From assembly GCA_905221605.1 (NCBI GenBank), contig CAJNDS010001469.1, positions 125,001 through 162,500 of the forward strand: a DNA stretch of 37,500 bases, read 5' to 3'. The translations under genes were made by a program, and so were the position numbers. Source of the stretch: Symbiodinium natans. Its lineage: Eukaryota > Sar > Dinophyceae > Suessiales > Symbiodiniaceae. Below the pieces are notes generated by a model. It was not told the DNA's origin. It saw nothing but the letters and a program-made list of their open reading frames with translations, and made no database searches. Below are positions 31,301 to 37,500 of this stretch, piece by piece (positions within the stretch are counted from its first letter, which is position 1; each line of letters opens with the position of its first letter).

Positions 31301-34300
31301 AGCTCATAGCCGGGTTGCTGCGACAATCCTTGCTTGAAGTGCTGCTCCCTCTGATCACAAACCTTCCTCAATACGCGTACGCAAAGCATCGGGGGACTTT
31401 CGACGCTCTCCTCCGGGTACATCTACACTTTGAGGACGCTAGTGTTCTTCTTCGCACCAATCGTGTTAACCGATTCCAGCAGCATTCTGGACGCAAACAA
31501 CATGCGTGCGTTGGGGGGTTAAGTCTGTCGCTGGACCTGTCTCGGGCCTATGACCTCACCAGCAGGCCCATTGTGTACGGAACATTGGCGCAGCATGGAG
31601 TGACACAAGACACAATCACAATCATTAAGCAGCTTCATCGGGATGCCCAATACATCTTTCGTTCAGGGGATACCACGGGGGGACAGCCCACCACGAATGG
31701 GCTGAAACAGGGATGTTGCATCGCTCCCTTTCTCTGGTCCTTTTACACGATTGCGCTGATGCACGCGTTACAGGACAAGCTTGGTCCACAGTGGCTCCAG
31801 AAAACCCTTGTCTTGTTCGCCGACGATCACTGGTGTCATTGGCTTGTCAAGAACAAGAAGGATTGGGACGATGCCATAAATGAGCTTGTTGTTGTGCTTG
31901 AGACCCTTACCACCTTCAAAATGTCCATAAACTATCGGAAAACTGCCATACTGGTAAGACTTGAAGGCAAACAAGCTAAGGCGATCTTGCATGAACACAC
32001 TCGCCTCAAGAATGGTGTCAGGCATCTTGTCATCACTGTTCACGGCGAGGAACAGCTCATCCCCGTCAAAGATGAACATGAATATTTAGGCACCAAAGTC
32101 ACTTACCAGCACCGACTTGACAAAAATCTTGCGCATCGTGTACAGGCTGGCCAGGCCAAGTACATTGCCCTGCGCAAGCCCTTGAATGGTAAACACCATT
32201 TAACAATTCATCACCGGACTCGGCTTTGGTTGGCGTGTGTGTCCACTAGTATGCTTTACTCGCTGTCAGCAGTGGGCATTACCAAGCACGGCCTTGAGCG
32301 CCTCACTAAAGCCTGCACTAAGCACTTGAGAGCCATTCAAAAGCAGCCAGCGCACGTCACACGCATTCCCAATCGCGACATTTGGACCCAGGCGGGCCTT
32401 GACATGCCTGGCAGCCTGCTGTTGACGGCGCTTCAGCGCTTTCAGCAGAATCTGCTGATCAAGGCCGTTGCTTCCCCTGACATCACCACGCAGGAGTGCA
32501 TTTTGGCGCATGTGCAGCAACTTGTTGCCTCCTTACAGGCTCTGATTGCGCAACAAGCGGAGCATGATGATGCCCCGCCTGAGCCTGAAACTCCGCAGAT
32601 ACCATGCCCAGAGTGTGATGCCATGTTCGTCACTGAGAATGCCATGAGAATCCACTGTCAGGTGGCCCACAAGCTTCTGCCACCACGTGCTGCCAGCACA
32701 CCTGTCAAGTTTGTGCCCCGGATTCACGCGTGCGGCGGCCTTCCTCGCTGCCAGCTTTGCCTGAGGTCCTTCTACCGATGGCAAAACCTTCGGGTGCATA
32801 TAGAAAGCGGTGCTTGTGAGAAGCTCGGAGGAGAAAGCCTGAGCAAACATCCCATATCTGCCACTGATGCCCAGGTCGCGGACAATCAGCTGCCTGTGCC
32901 GGCTGTAGCCCCGGATGACGCAGCGACTGGCACGCAACAAAACGTGCCTTTGATTGATCGTGCCCTTTTTCGCAACAGACAGCATGATTGGGAGAGTCTT
33001 CTCAGAGAGCCTCAACTGCGCATTGACCTGCAGACTCATTGCAGCCTGTGTCACATGTGGGTAGCTAGCTTCACTCACATAAAACAGCACATTGTTAAGA
33101 TTCATGAAGGTGAGACACCAGGTCTACATGCTAGAGCGTTAACTTTGTGCCACAGCTTCAAAAGCCAACTGGTTCGAAACCGGACCTGTCCCTGGTGCAA
33201 GAGAAATGTGGGAGCCCCAGGGCGTCACTCCCAACAATGTGTTGTGCTTTACCAACTGTGCATAGCACGAATCCGCTACCAATGGTCCCAGGACCGATGC
33301 AGCGGGACTGAATCCGGAGGCGGACATCTTCGCCTTTTGCGATCCTTCACTGCTGCAGCGAGCCGCAGCGGAGACCTTGCAGGAAGAACTGTCGGAGCCC
33401 TCGGAGATGAGTCAACCCCCCAAACGCCCTCGACCCGAGCCCAGTCCACTGTTTGGTCAGCGTGGCAAGCAGCAGCCTCATCGCCAGGCGCCATTTGCTC
33501 CGAGGGGCCCCCGTTGGCCGAAACAGCAGCCACCAATGGACCCGCAGAGTCGAGCAATGGCCAAGCTCATGCTGCAGCACGAGGAGATGCTTGCAGCCCA
33601 ACGGGTGGACAAAGTGTTCATCATGTTTATGAGGCAGGACTATGCCAGCATCATCCCGAACCTGCATTCCATCTCCGAGCAATGGCACAAGCGGCGCCAG
33701 GACAACAGCTCCACATCGGAGCTTCAATCCCCGCTGAGAACATTGCTGATGGCGTGCTTGATCAAGGAGATCCTGGCCAGGATTCAGAAAATGGCCTCCA
33801 CCAGCGAAGGCCAGGGCAAGTTGAAGGCAGCAGGATGGATGAACGAGACGGGGGGCTGGACATTCCTGCGCTACTGTCACCGAAGCAAGAAAATGGTCCT
33901 AGATGCAAGCCGCGAAAGCATGAGTCATCAAGAAATTGTGCGCCAATACACATTTCTGTTGGAGCACATGAAGGGAGAGATAGTGCAGAAGTTCAACAGT
34001 ACGCAGTCACTGAAAAGCCTGGAAGCGAACGCGAGCTCCAAACCCCCAGCCACTTTCGTCCTCGAAATTTCCCTACGGGGAGAGAAAGCCAACGAGATGC
34101 ACGAGACAATGTGCACGTTGATTGGAAGCTCGGCCTGGCAGCTTGTGGGCATCTCCCTGAAACGGGGAACACTCAAGAAGTCTCCCCTAGCGGAGCAGTT
34201 GGCTCAGTGGGTGTACGGCCACTGACAAGTGTGGCTCATGCTGCAACAGTGCGTCCGCGCCCCAATGTGTGCAGCCTTCCAAACTTCAGCTTGCATAATC

Positions 34301-35472
34301 CTGGCAACCATTGCTATGCCATTGCATTTCTCTATGCCCTAGATGCAGCTGTGCAGTTTGTTGGCCTTCATGCCCAAATGCCAAATGTGTTTCAGCGACT
34401 ACAAGGTCAGCAAAGGGGCAGAGCCTTCGGGCTCCTGGGGTTCACAACTTTAGGGTGGCAAGCGCCTGAGCGCCAGCATGACACATGCGAGTTCATTGAC
34501 TTCGTTCACTCGAGACTCCTGCCAAGGTCTCTCCAAGGGGTATGGCAGGGACGCAGACAGGTGCCAGAACAGCCCATTGCCTGCACAGAGCCTTCCCCCC
34601 TCTCCAAATGCATAGGGTTGTTAGCGCCCCCAAAGCATAGCCCCAACATCCAAGATCTTGTAAACCACTGGTCGGCCCAGGAACATAGACAGGCGATGGT
34701 GCAACCAATGCCTTGGCTTTTCCTGCAACTTCCACGCTTTCACAGCAGGAAAGGCAGGATACGCAAAACAGCACAGTGGTATGACATTCCCCGCGAGTTG
34801 GAAGTGCCGCTTTTCCTTGCAGATCAGGCAATAGGCGTAAGGTGGCTACCCTACAAAACAGTAGCTGTCATTCGTCATCATGGCAATGTACCTTCAGCAG
34901 GTCACTACACTGTAGCGCTGCCGAGTGAAGAAGGCTTCACAGCACTTGATGATGCACAGCCGCCAAAAGTCCTTGATTCGGAAAGTGTTCTGCAGATTAG
35001 CCGGGATATGTATGTTCTTGTCATTGCCCGTGTGTGTGAAAGCACCGACTTTTCACATGATCGTGCAAGTGCATTGGGCCCAGCCACGACCACTGGAGTA
35101 GAGGCCTCACCGCCAGGGTCCAGCAGTGCTCCAAGTGCTCATGGCTCGAGTTTGGCTGAGATACATAGATATGCGCGAAGAGGCATAGGTGGCGAGCCAC
35201 ATGAATCTCCAGAAGATCCTCTTGCGTCAGCTCATGCAGGACCTCCGCATCTTGCAGCAGAGACACGGCACCTTGTGATACCAGATCAAGCGACTGATCT
35301 GCGACCAGAAAGCGTACTACTACCGTCAGAGCCAGAAGTCAGCTCGCAACCAGTACGCTCGGGTCCTGCCTCGCATCATCAATCTGGAAACCGTGGACTG
35401 ATTCACGGACAAGCCAATTCTGTCACTGCGCAGGATATAAGGAGGTTCTTCGCAAGGGCAGCGAGCCCTTAG
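28393..35472 (+). CDS. LINE polyprotein: endonuclease, reverse transcriptase, zinc fingers, USP-like peptidase
   Basis: 2359 codons. The endonuclease/exonuclease/phosphatase domain spans about residues 400-660: C-W-N-V-G-G, L-Q-E-T-H-W (E438), G-G-D-F-N-S (D556, N558), R-I-D-F-V (D617) and A-G-H-W (H649). The reverse transcriptase spans about 950-1180: L-R-P-I-G-L (959), L-S-L-D-L-S-R-A-Y-D (D1048), N-G-L-K-Q-G (1102-1107) and L-F-A-D-D-H (D1144, D1145). Four zinc-finger motifs lie at C1405/C1408/H1421/H1426, C1453/C1456/H1469/C1475, C1550/C1553/H1566/H1571 and C1599/C1602/H1612/C1616. The peptidase C19 domain spans about 1965-2220. No RNase H is seen. Residues 1 to about 345 and about 1630-1945 look out-of-frame (Arg/Ser/Pro-rich), while frames 0 or 2 look real there. 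The frame is also open upstream of this ATG, through poly-Asp encoded by the GAT repeat, so the start is uncertain. Confidence 0.88.
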   Translation: MACVARVRQHSLQMAKTLRFPVALLILCVLGMSCLEGHRRLPQYMETACSSVDAASMVNLRLTLWNQMPLQVSSTAVTVRMPPLMTAVTPKDLVWSAWSWWDMRWRGQETLPWVCKDGSSMPPARRRAAGRLQPFWGGPRGVFSSGQCPDCSLMSGFEIGRIACVRRIMREEISRSTALLTPERGNLALYRPRNLRAACFQGQARVSTSCPLKPCRPRRLSRSRTPPRWPDRPGPERQADSCSSRDKDSSSGHALCLSPKDSCKPNLRSKRSPSVSHGRSGPKSAGCRMLQLCLIQLPSAAGARVPSTTVVGGGLRSSERGKQHGVAPRESHNPGSLIPKATKRAFRRARNRAAASLEGGTFYKGRWHTRASLQALVNSEPLAILTSRPRQQIARPHKSMDVRSLCWNVGGLSGSCFQELVAWLDVEGGCYDVIILQETHWRASSDFRSGQWMCVHSSGYDSELSLDRYGGILIMINQDAFQEPAAHEIYPGRLLHVRALHRRSRLNVDIIGIYQHVYRPQLTPDLNQQYRSDVWTKLSTALQALPSRNPLLLGGDFNSQLAARRPHVGCSLLSGDGQQGDKQLHKLLEKCDLCVLNSWHAKPGHTYESTTSRTRIDFVVTKLSDAKGPARYAKPKYNFPIKAYSLAGHWPIEATIAVVPFNRRPPAKPADCVTFQRDELLVHTRTNSERAQALQQDVASRLAQVQPSSLQDARAIVNQVLLETAAVHFPPEIRPDSRISAQDSFRASAKTTWQFYRALKAPCIAVTHGIFLKWKAASDFSKASRRLRDQSRLLKRESLLRKLAEAEQAAAKGDQRVLHQIVRGLAPRCQKLVSRLRDPQGQLLGKDAALQAMLNYAKDTFCILPDEPDIPAMQDSWQCTDQDVQRELQKLGVFKAVPAGIAPAALWRCCAGAIAPVLGNSLRHHFQAGSTQCLQDELHDAYITLVPKPQKPAIAVENLRPIGLQCPSAKLIAGLLRQSLLEVLLPLITNLPQYAYAKHRGTFDALLRVHLHFEDASVLLRTNRVNRFQQHSGRKQHACVGGLSLSLDLSRAYDLTSRPIVYGTLAQHGVTQDTITIIKQLHRDAQYIFRSGDTTGGQPTTNGLKQGCCIAPFLWSFYTIALMHALQDKLGPQWLQKTLVLFADDHWCHWLVKNKKDWDDAINELVVVLETLTTFKMSINYRKTAILVRLEGKQAKAILHEHTRLKNGVRHLVITVHGEEQLIPVKDEHEYLGTKVTYQHRLDKNLAHRVQAGQAKYIALRKPLNGKHHLTIHHRTRLWLACVSTSMLYSLSAVGITKHGLERLTKACTKHLRAIQKQPAHVTRIPNRDIWTQAGLDMPGSLLLTALQRFQQNLLIKAVASPDITTQECILAHVQQLVASLQALIAQQAEHDDAPPEPETPQIPCPECDAMFVTENAMRIHCQVAHKLLPPRAASTPVKFVPRIHACGGLPRCQLCLRSFYRWQNLRVHIESGACEKLGGESLSKHPISATDAQVADNQLPVPAVAPDDAATGTQQNVPLIDRALFRNRQHDWESLLREPQLRIDLQTHCSLCHMWVASFTHIKQHIVKIHEGETPGLHARALTLCHSFKSQLVRNRTCPWCKRNVGAPGRHSQQCVVLYQLCIARIRYQWSQDRCSGTESGGGHLRLLRSFTAAASRSGDLAGRTVGALGDESTPQTPSTRAQSTVWSAWQAAASSPGAICSEGPPLAETAATNGPAESSNGQAHAAARGDACSPTGGQSVHHVYEAGLCQHHPEPAFHLRAMAQAAPGQQLHIGASIPAENIADGVLDQGDPGQDSENGLHQRRPGQVEGSRMDERDGGLDIPALLSPKQENGPRCKPRKHESSRNCAPIHISVGAHEGRDSAEVQQYAVTEKPGSERELQTPSHFRPRNFPTGRESQRDARDNVHVDWKLGLAACGHLPETGNTQEVSPSGAVGSVGVRPLTSVAHAATVRPRPNVCSLPNFSLHNPGNHCYAIAFLYALDAAVQFVGLHAQMPNVFQRLQGQQRGRAFGLLGFTTLGWQAPERQHDTCEFIDFVHSRLLPRSLQGVWQGRRQVPEQPIACTEPSPLSKCIGLLAPPKHSPNIQDLVNHWSAQEHRQAMVQPMPWLFLQLPRFHSRKGRIRKTAQWYDIPRELEVPLFLADQAIGVRWLPYKTVAVIRHHGNVPSAGHYTVALPSEEGFTALDDAQPPKVLDSESVLQISRDMYVLVIARVCESTDFSHDRASALGPATTTGVEASPPGSSSAPSAHGSSLAEIHRYARRGIGGEPHESPEDPLASAHAGPPHLAAETRHLVIPDQATDLRPESVLLPSEPEVSSQPVRSGPASHHQSGNRGLIHGQANSVTAQDIRRFFARAASP
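28398..28904 (+). CDS. Overlapping frame, likely the true N-terminal coding frame of the LINE
   Basis: 168 codons from ATG in a different frame from the long polyprotein. The product has an acidic Ser/Asp stretch (H-S-S-D-S-E-D-A-S-S-H-D-S-S-D) and then a helix-like part including V-C-L-E-L-V-G-H-A-L-E-R-A-R-D-L-A-L and F-L-G-W-A-K-R-S-F-Q-Q-W. This is much more protein-like than the overlapping polyprotein frame, which is Trp/Arg/Pro-rich here. It may be the element's ORF1 or the N-terminus displaced by an indel. No known domain is recognised. Confidence 0.55.
   Translation: MRRPSATTQSADGEDAEVSGGAADSLRARNVLPRGPPPPPAVHGDGMQFRRRGKHGEPQANAVESDAVASFQHSSDSEDASSHDSSDTKGPSVVCLELVGHALERARDLALGLQRWKLNATRPAPSSRSVAAFLGWAKRSFQQWTVSRLLTDVRLRDWQDCVRKKDHA
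28913..29326 (+). CDS. Second displaced coding frame in the LINE N-terminal part
   Basis: Open after a TAA at 28910 in a third frame, ending at TAG 29324-29326. The last part reads N-L-T-S-V-Q-N-E-A-P-V-L-V-M-A-A-A-V-P-S and then Y-S-F-A-L-Y-N-S-H-L-Q-L-E. The frame at about 29300-29420 then changes again (S-I-Y-Y-R-G-R-W-G-T-P-F), and from about 29420 the polyprotein frame takes over with the similar G-T-F-Y-K-G-R-W-H-T. No ATG-initiated product is evident; read as a fragment separated by small indels. Confidence 0.4.
   Translation, partial: VGRLLCSHLSVAIWRCTDRVTCVQPASKGRPGSAHHVPLSLVDPVVSPEVEPRRVGLTDLARRGKPTPAPLGTRIRHQAMRSVLAPRTPVNLTSVQNEAPVLVMAAAVPSPLAAGCYSFALYNSHLQLERGFHLLPW
33281..34225 (+). 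CDS. Overlapping frame encoding an unrecognised globular protein in the LINE
   Basis: Open from 33266 with an ATG at 33407 (272 residues), ending TGA at 34223-34225, wholly inside the polyprotein in another frame. A Pro/Arg/Gln-rich linker is followed by a folded-looking segment with D-P-Q-S-R-A-M-A-K-L-M-L-Q-H-E-E, D-K-V-F-I-M-F-M-R-Q-D-Y, a G-G-W-T-F-L-R-Y-C segment and an F-V-L-E-I-S-L-R strand. The polyprotein frame here is Ser/Pro/Gly-rich and unlike a folded domain. I recognise no family. It follows the fourth zinc finger and precedes the peptidase, so it is probably part of the original LINE protein, separated by a frame change near 33263-33300, or a separate overlapping ORF. Confidence 0.6.
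   Translation, partial: NGPRTDAAGLNPEADIFAFCDPSLLQRAAAETLQEELSEPSEMSQPPKRPRPEPSPLFGQRGKQQPHRQAPFAPRGPRWPKQQPPMDPQSRAMAKLMLQHEEMLAAQRVDKVFIMFMRQDYASIIPNLHSISEQWHKRRQDNSSTSELQSPLRTLLMACLIKEILARIQKMASTSEGQGKLKAAGWMNETGGWTFLRYCHRSKKMVLDASRESMSHQEIVRQYTFLLEHMKGEIVQKFNSTQSLKSLEANASSKPPATFVLEISLRGEKANEMHETMCTLIGSSAWQLVGISLKRGTLKKSPLAEQLAQWVYGH
34264..35030 (+). CDS. USP-like (peptidase C19) domain of the LINE polyprotein
   Basis: The domain covers about residues 1958-2213 of the polyprotein. The Cys box N-P-G-N-H-C-Y-A-I-A-F-L-Y-A-L (C1974) matches the USP G-N-x-C-Y signature. Q-H-D-T-C-E-F-I-D-F (2028-2037) matches the conserved QxDxxEF helix. The His box is S-A-G-H-Y-T-V-A-L (H2171), followed by L-D-D (D2186/D2187) and a closing M-Y-V-L-V-I-A-R strand, as in USPs (Y-x-L-x-Y). 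USPs cleave ubiquitin or ubiquitin-like proteins from substrates. The domain is compact (about 255 residues); zinc-binding CxxC pairs of larger USPs are not evident. Function in retrotransposition is unknown. Confidence 0.8.
35141..35401 (+). pseudogene. Broken coding-like segment near the LINE 3' end
   Basis: In frame 2 this reads M-A-R-V-W-L-R-Y-I-D-M-R-E-E-A, stop (35186), then L-Q-K-I-L-L-R-Q-L-M-Q-D-L-R-I-L-Q-Q-R-H, stop (35276), then Y-Q-I-K-R-L-I-C-D-Q-K-A-Y-Y-Y-R-Q-S, ending at 35401. The Leu/Gln/Arg pattern suggests a coiled coil. It is more protein-like than the overlapping polyprotein tail, and suggests that the last part of the element has also shifted frame and decayed. Confidence 0.35.
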
Positions 35473-35681
35473 CAGATGCAAGCCTGGGAGATGACTGAAC
35501 GATGAGTTTTTATTTGAGTACAAACAGGGACCCCGCTTCAATAGCAAGCGGCTTTTCTCTAAGAGCATACGTGCTAAGCCGTGAAATCGGCCGGTGTGCA
35601 AGGTGAACCACACTGTAGCGCACGCTAGCTGAGGGACGACTCTCACTGCGAAGGAAGAAGATGATGATGATGATGACGATG
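35473..35681 (+). other. LINE 3' untranslated region with small hairpins and GAT tail
   Basis: Two short hairpins are visible: CCGCTT (35533-35538) with AAGCGG (35546-35551), and AGCA-TACG-TGCT (35564-35575). The region ends in AAGGAAGAA and GAT repeats (35660-35681). Such 3' structures are often what the reverse transcriptase recognises in non-LTR elements; that role is inferred. Confidence 0.5.
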
Positions 35682-37500
35682 TAAAGCCCTATTCCTGGGC
35701 ACCACTAGCTTCATGTGGTTGGGGAAGGTTGCAGTGAAACAAGCCCAGGAAAGTGTCGCTAGCAAGCTGGGACCCCCAATGCTCCCAACTAAGGAATAAA
35801 CACTTAAGTTTTAGATATTATCCCAACCATGAACTAGGTTGGTTAGTTTCCAAAGTTAATGGCAGTTCCTGGACGTCATTAGAAATTCCCCGCCCAAGAG
35901 GGAAAATGTTTAAACGAAATAGATGAAGCATAATTTATAAGCCCAACATCCCCAAAAGGACACCGGATGATGCCGCTATTTGGAACCGTAATGTAAACCC
36001 TGTTTCACACATATATATATATATATGTACATGTATATGTATATATATATATATACTTATATATGTATATATATATATATATCTTGAGCTGCCGTAGCTG
36101 CATCTTTGGGAAGGGTTTGGGTAAGTCAAGGTTTCCGGCCGTGACCCGGACGGGTTGGTTCGCCACCGTGGCCGGAAGCGGTTAGACCACACCTCCGCGG
36201 AATGGAACAAAAAGACGCAGCCGGGGCCTGCTGCGTCAATTCAACGGTTTAGGGTTTAGGGTTTAGGGTCTAGGGTTGAGAGTTTAGCAAAAAGGGTTTA
36301 GGGTTTAGGGTTTGGGGTTTCAATTTAAACTCTATGGCCCTTTGAGCCCAGGATCTTTAAGATGGCAAAGCTCCTGTGAGCCAAATACGCGAGTTGCTTT
36401 GGAGGGCTCCTTGTTCAACTCCCCGGTTCTGGTGCCCCAGCCCAGAAGGCCTTAGCAAGGAGGCCGCACTCCGACCCAGCCGGTTGCAACACTGCTGCGT
36501 GGTCTTGCCGCATGCACCAGCCAGTAGACCACAAAGTTTGGACCCAGAAAACCCTAAACTAAACCCTAAACCCTAAACCCTAAACACAAAGCCCCTAAAC
36601 CCTACACCGTAGCGAAGGTCAGCATCGGAACCTCGGAGCCCCGAGACACAGGACCAAGTCAGCCAAGTGGATCTTCAGAGGGCCCAATACCATCGAGTCT
36701 AAGCCCTAAACCCTAAACCCTAAACCCTAAACCCTAAACCCTAAACCCATCAGCCTTAACCTGTAACTGCAGGGACGCTTACAACATATTGCGGGGCGCA
36801 TCTCTTACTTCCCTCCAAGTGGGGCTCCCTGGGTCACTTGGCCATGCCAGCCTCCATGGAGCGTTTGGGACACCTGGCTGCCGATTTTGGGAGCCCTAAA
36901 CCCTAAACCCTAAACCCTAATTAAACCCTAAACCCTAAACCCTAAACCCTAAACCCTAAACCCTAAACCCTAAACCCTACTTCCTAAACCCTAAACCCTA
37001 AATTTCTAAATCCTAAACCCTAAACCCTAAACCTCAGATCCCAGACAGAACCCCCAGACAGCTGCCCCGGAACTCGAAGTGGAGCCTTATATGTGACAAA
37101 TGGGTTCCCCACTACTCCCCTTTATACTACCCCCTAGGTTCCCCCCCCATAGGGTTTAGGGTTTAGGGTTTAGGGTTTAGGGAGTAGGGAAACCCGTGAG
37201 GCGAGTGTAAACCCTCTGGCCCTTGAGCCCTCGGGCCGTAAACCGCAAAACCTATAGTGATAAGCAAGCCTCAAGGCGTTTAGGGTTCAGGGTTTAGGGT
37301 TTAGGATTTAGGGATACGCTTTAAGCCCTAGAACTCTAGCCCTTCTAAACCCTGCAACCCTAGTCCTAGGAGCTTCCCACTCCCGGCCTGGACCATACTC
37401 CAAGAGTAGAGATTTGTTTTGTGTTATTAATATTTTTTGTTTTGTGTTTTTTGTTTTGTGGGGGGGGGGGGGCGCAGGGTTTAGGGCTTAGGGCTACTAG
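35682..37500. other. Repeat region downstream of the LINE
   Basis: No gene recognised. Contains an AT-rich piece like 25896-25953 (35789-35840), TA microsatellite (about 36009-36082), TTTAGGG units (36244-36320, 37148-37181, 37278-37312), CCCTAAA arrays (36548-36600, 36697-36749, 36893-37034), a GGGTTCCCC..CCCTAGGTTCCCC element resembling 14124-14180 (about 37098-37148) and a terminal G tract (37460-37472). Confidence 0.55.
36893..37034 (-). repeat. Telomere-like array (CCCTAAA)
   Basis: About 140 bases of CCCTAAA units with a few short interruptions (TTAAA, TTCCTAAA, TTTCTAAATC). Confidence 0.92.

Larger units (their letters stand above)
28338..35682 (+). mobile_element. LINE-type (non-LTR) retrotransposon
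   Basis: About 7.3 kb, bounded on both sides by GAT repeats (to 28337 and 35660-35681). It carries an APE-like endonuclease, reverse transcriptase, zinc fingers and a C-terminal peptidase, and has no long terminal repeats. The 3' part (35473-35659) is non-coding. It would move by target-primed reverse transcription, in which the endonuclease nicks DNA and the reverse transcriptase copies the RNA at the nick. GAT on both sides could be the duplicated target or a simple-repeat tail of the element. Confidence 0.88.

Noticed and set aside
33347-33880. 177-codon minus-strand frame opposite the LINE
   Set aside because: It overlaps two plus-strand open frames, one clearly protein-like; its own translation has no recognisable domain.
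36130-36200. GC-rich piece resembling a tRNA or small RNA
   Set aside because: GGTTCG and short stems occur but no cloverleaf can be formed.
1-37500. CRISPR array interpretation of the regular repeats
   Set aside because: Repeats are heptamer telomere-type or MITEs with inverted ends; no spacer-repeat periodicity and the window is eukaryotic in character.
1-37500. Dinoflagellate spliced-leader relic or SL RNA gene
   Set aside because: I looked for the conserved CCGTAGCCATTTTGGCTCAAG-type core in both strands by eye and did not find it.

Overview
The window looks like nuclear DNA of a dinoflagellate, probably from the Symbiodiniaceae or a relative; this is inferred. The evidence is: heptamer telomere-type repeats (TTTAGGG/CCCTAAA) scattered in both orientations, a very low density of long open frames, micro-exons whose introns start with GT, GC or GA and end in AG followed by G, a U6 snRNA-like sequence, many short inverted-repeat elements, and one large non-LTR retrotransposon. 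No dinoflagellate spliced-leader sequence was found by eye.

Region 1 (about 0.8-6.7 kb, + strand) hides a gene that has no long open frame. At least seven micro-exons of 30-66 bases join in one continuous frame into ankyrin repeats of exactly 32 residues each, and an eighth ankyrin-like exon lies at 6.57-6.66 kb. Each repeat is cut in two, with an intron recurring right after the G-H-V-E/G-H-Y-D motif. The introns hold telomere-like arrays and small inverted-repeat elements.

Region 2 (6.7-28.2 kb) is repeat-dominated. It contains telomere-like arrays, a 560-base TTTAGGG/TTTGGGG variant array, at least eight families of 100-150 base elements (called A-H here), homopolymer C/G tracts up to 41 bases and AT-rich microsatellites. 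It also holds a U6-like sequence (17.34-17.41 kb), a 603-base terminal-inverted-repeat element with an 8-base target duplication (18.41-19.01 kb) nested in two older elements, and several short coding-like islands that may be exons of unrecognised genes.

Region 3 (28.2-35.7 kb) is a LINE-type retrotransposon. A 2359-codon open frame carries an endonuclease/exonuclease/phosphatase domain, a reverse transcriptase, four zinc-finger motifs and, unusually, a C-terminal ubiquitin-specific-protease-like (peptidase C19) domain with its Cys, His and Asp residues present. Two stretches inside this frame look non-coding in frame 1 but protein-like in other frames, so the element is either frame-shifted or overlapping-coded. 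GAT microsatellite lies on both sides.

Region 4 (35.7-37.5 kb) returns to telomere-like arrays and AT microsatellite. A block of about 10 kb around the LINE (26.1-36.2 kb) contains essentially no telomere-like arrays.
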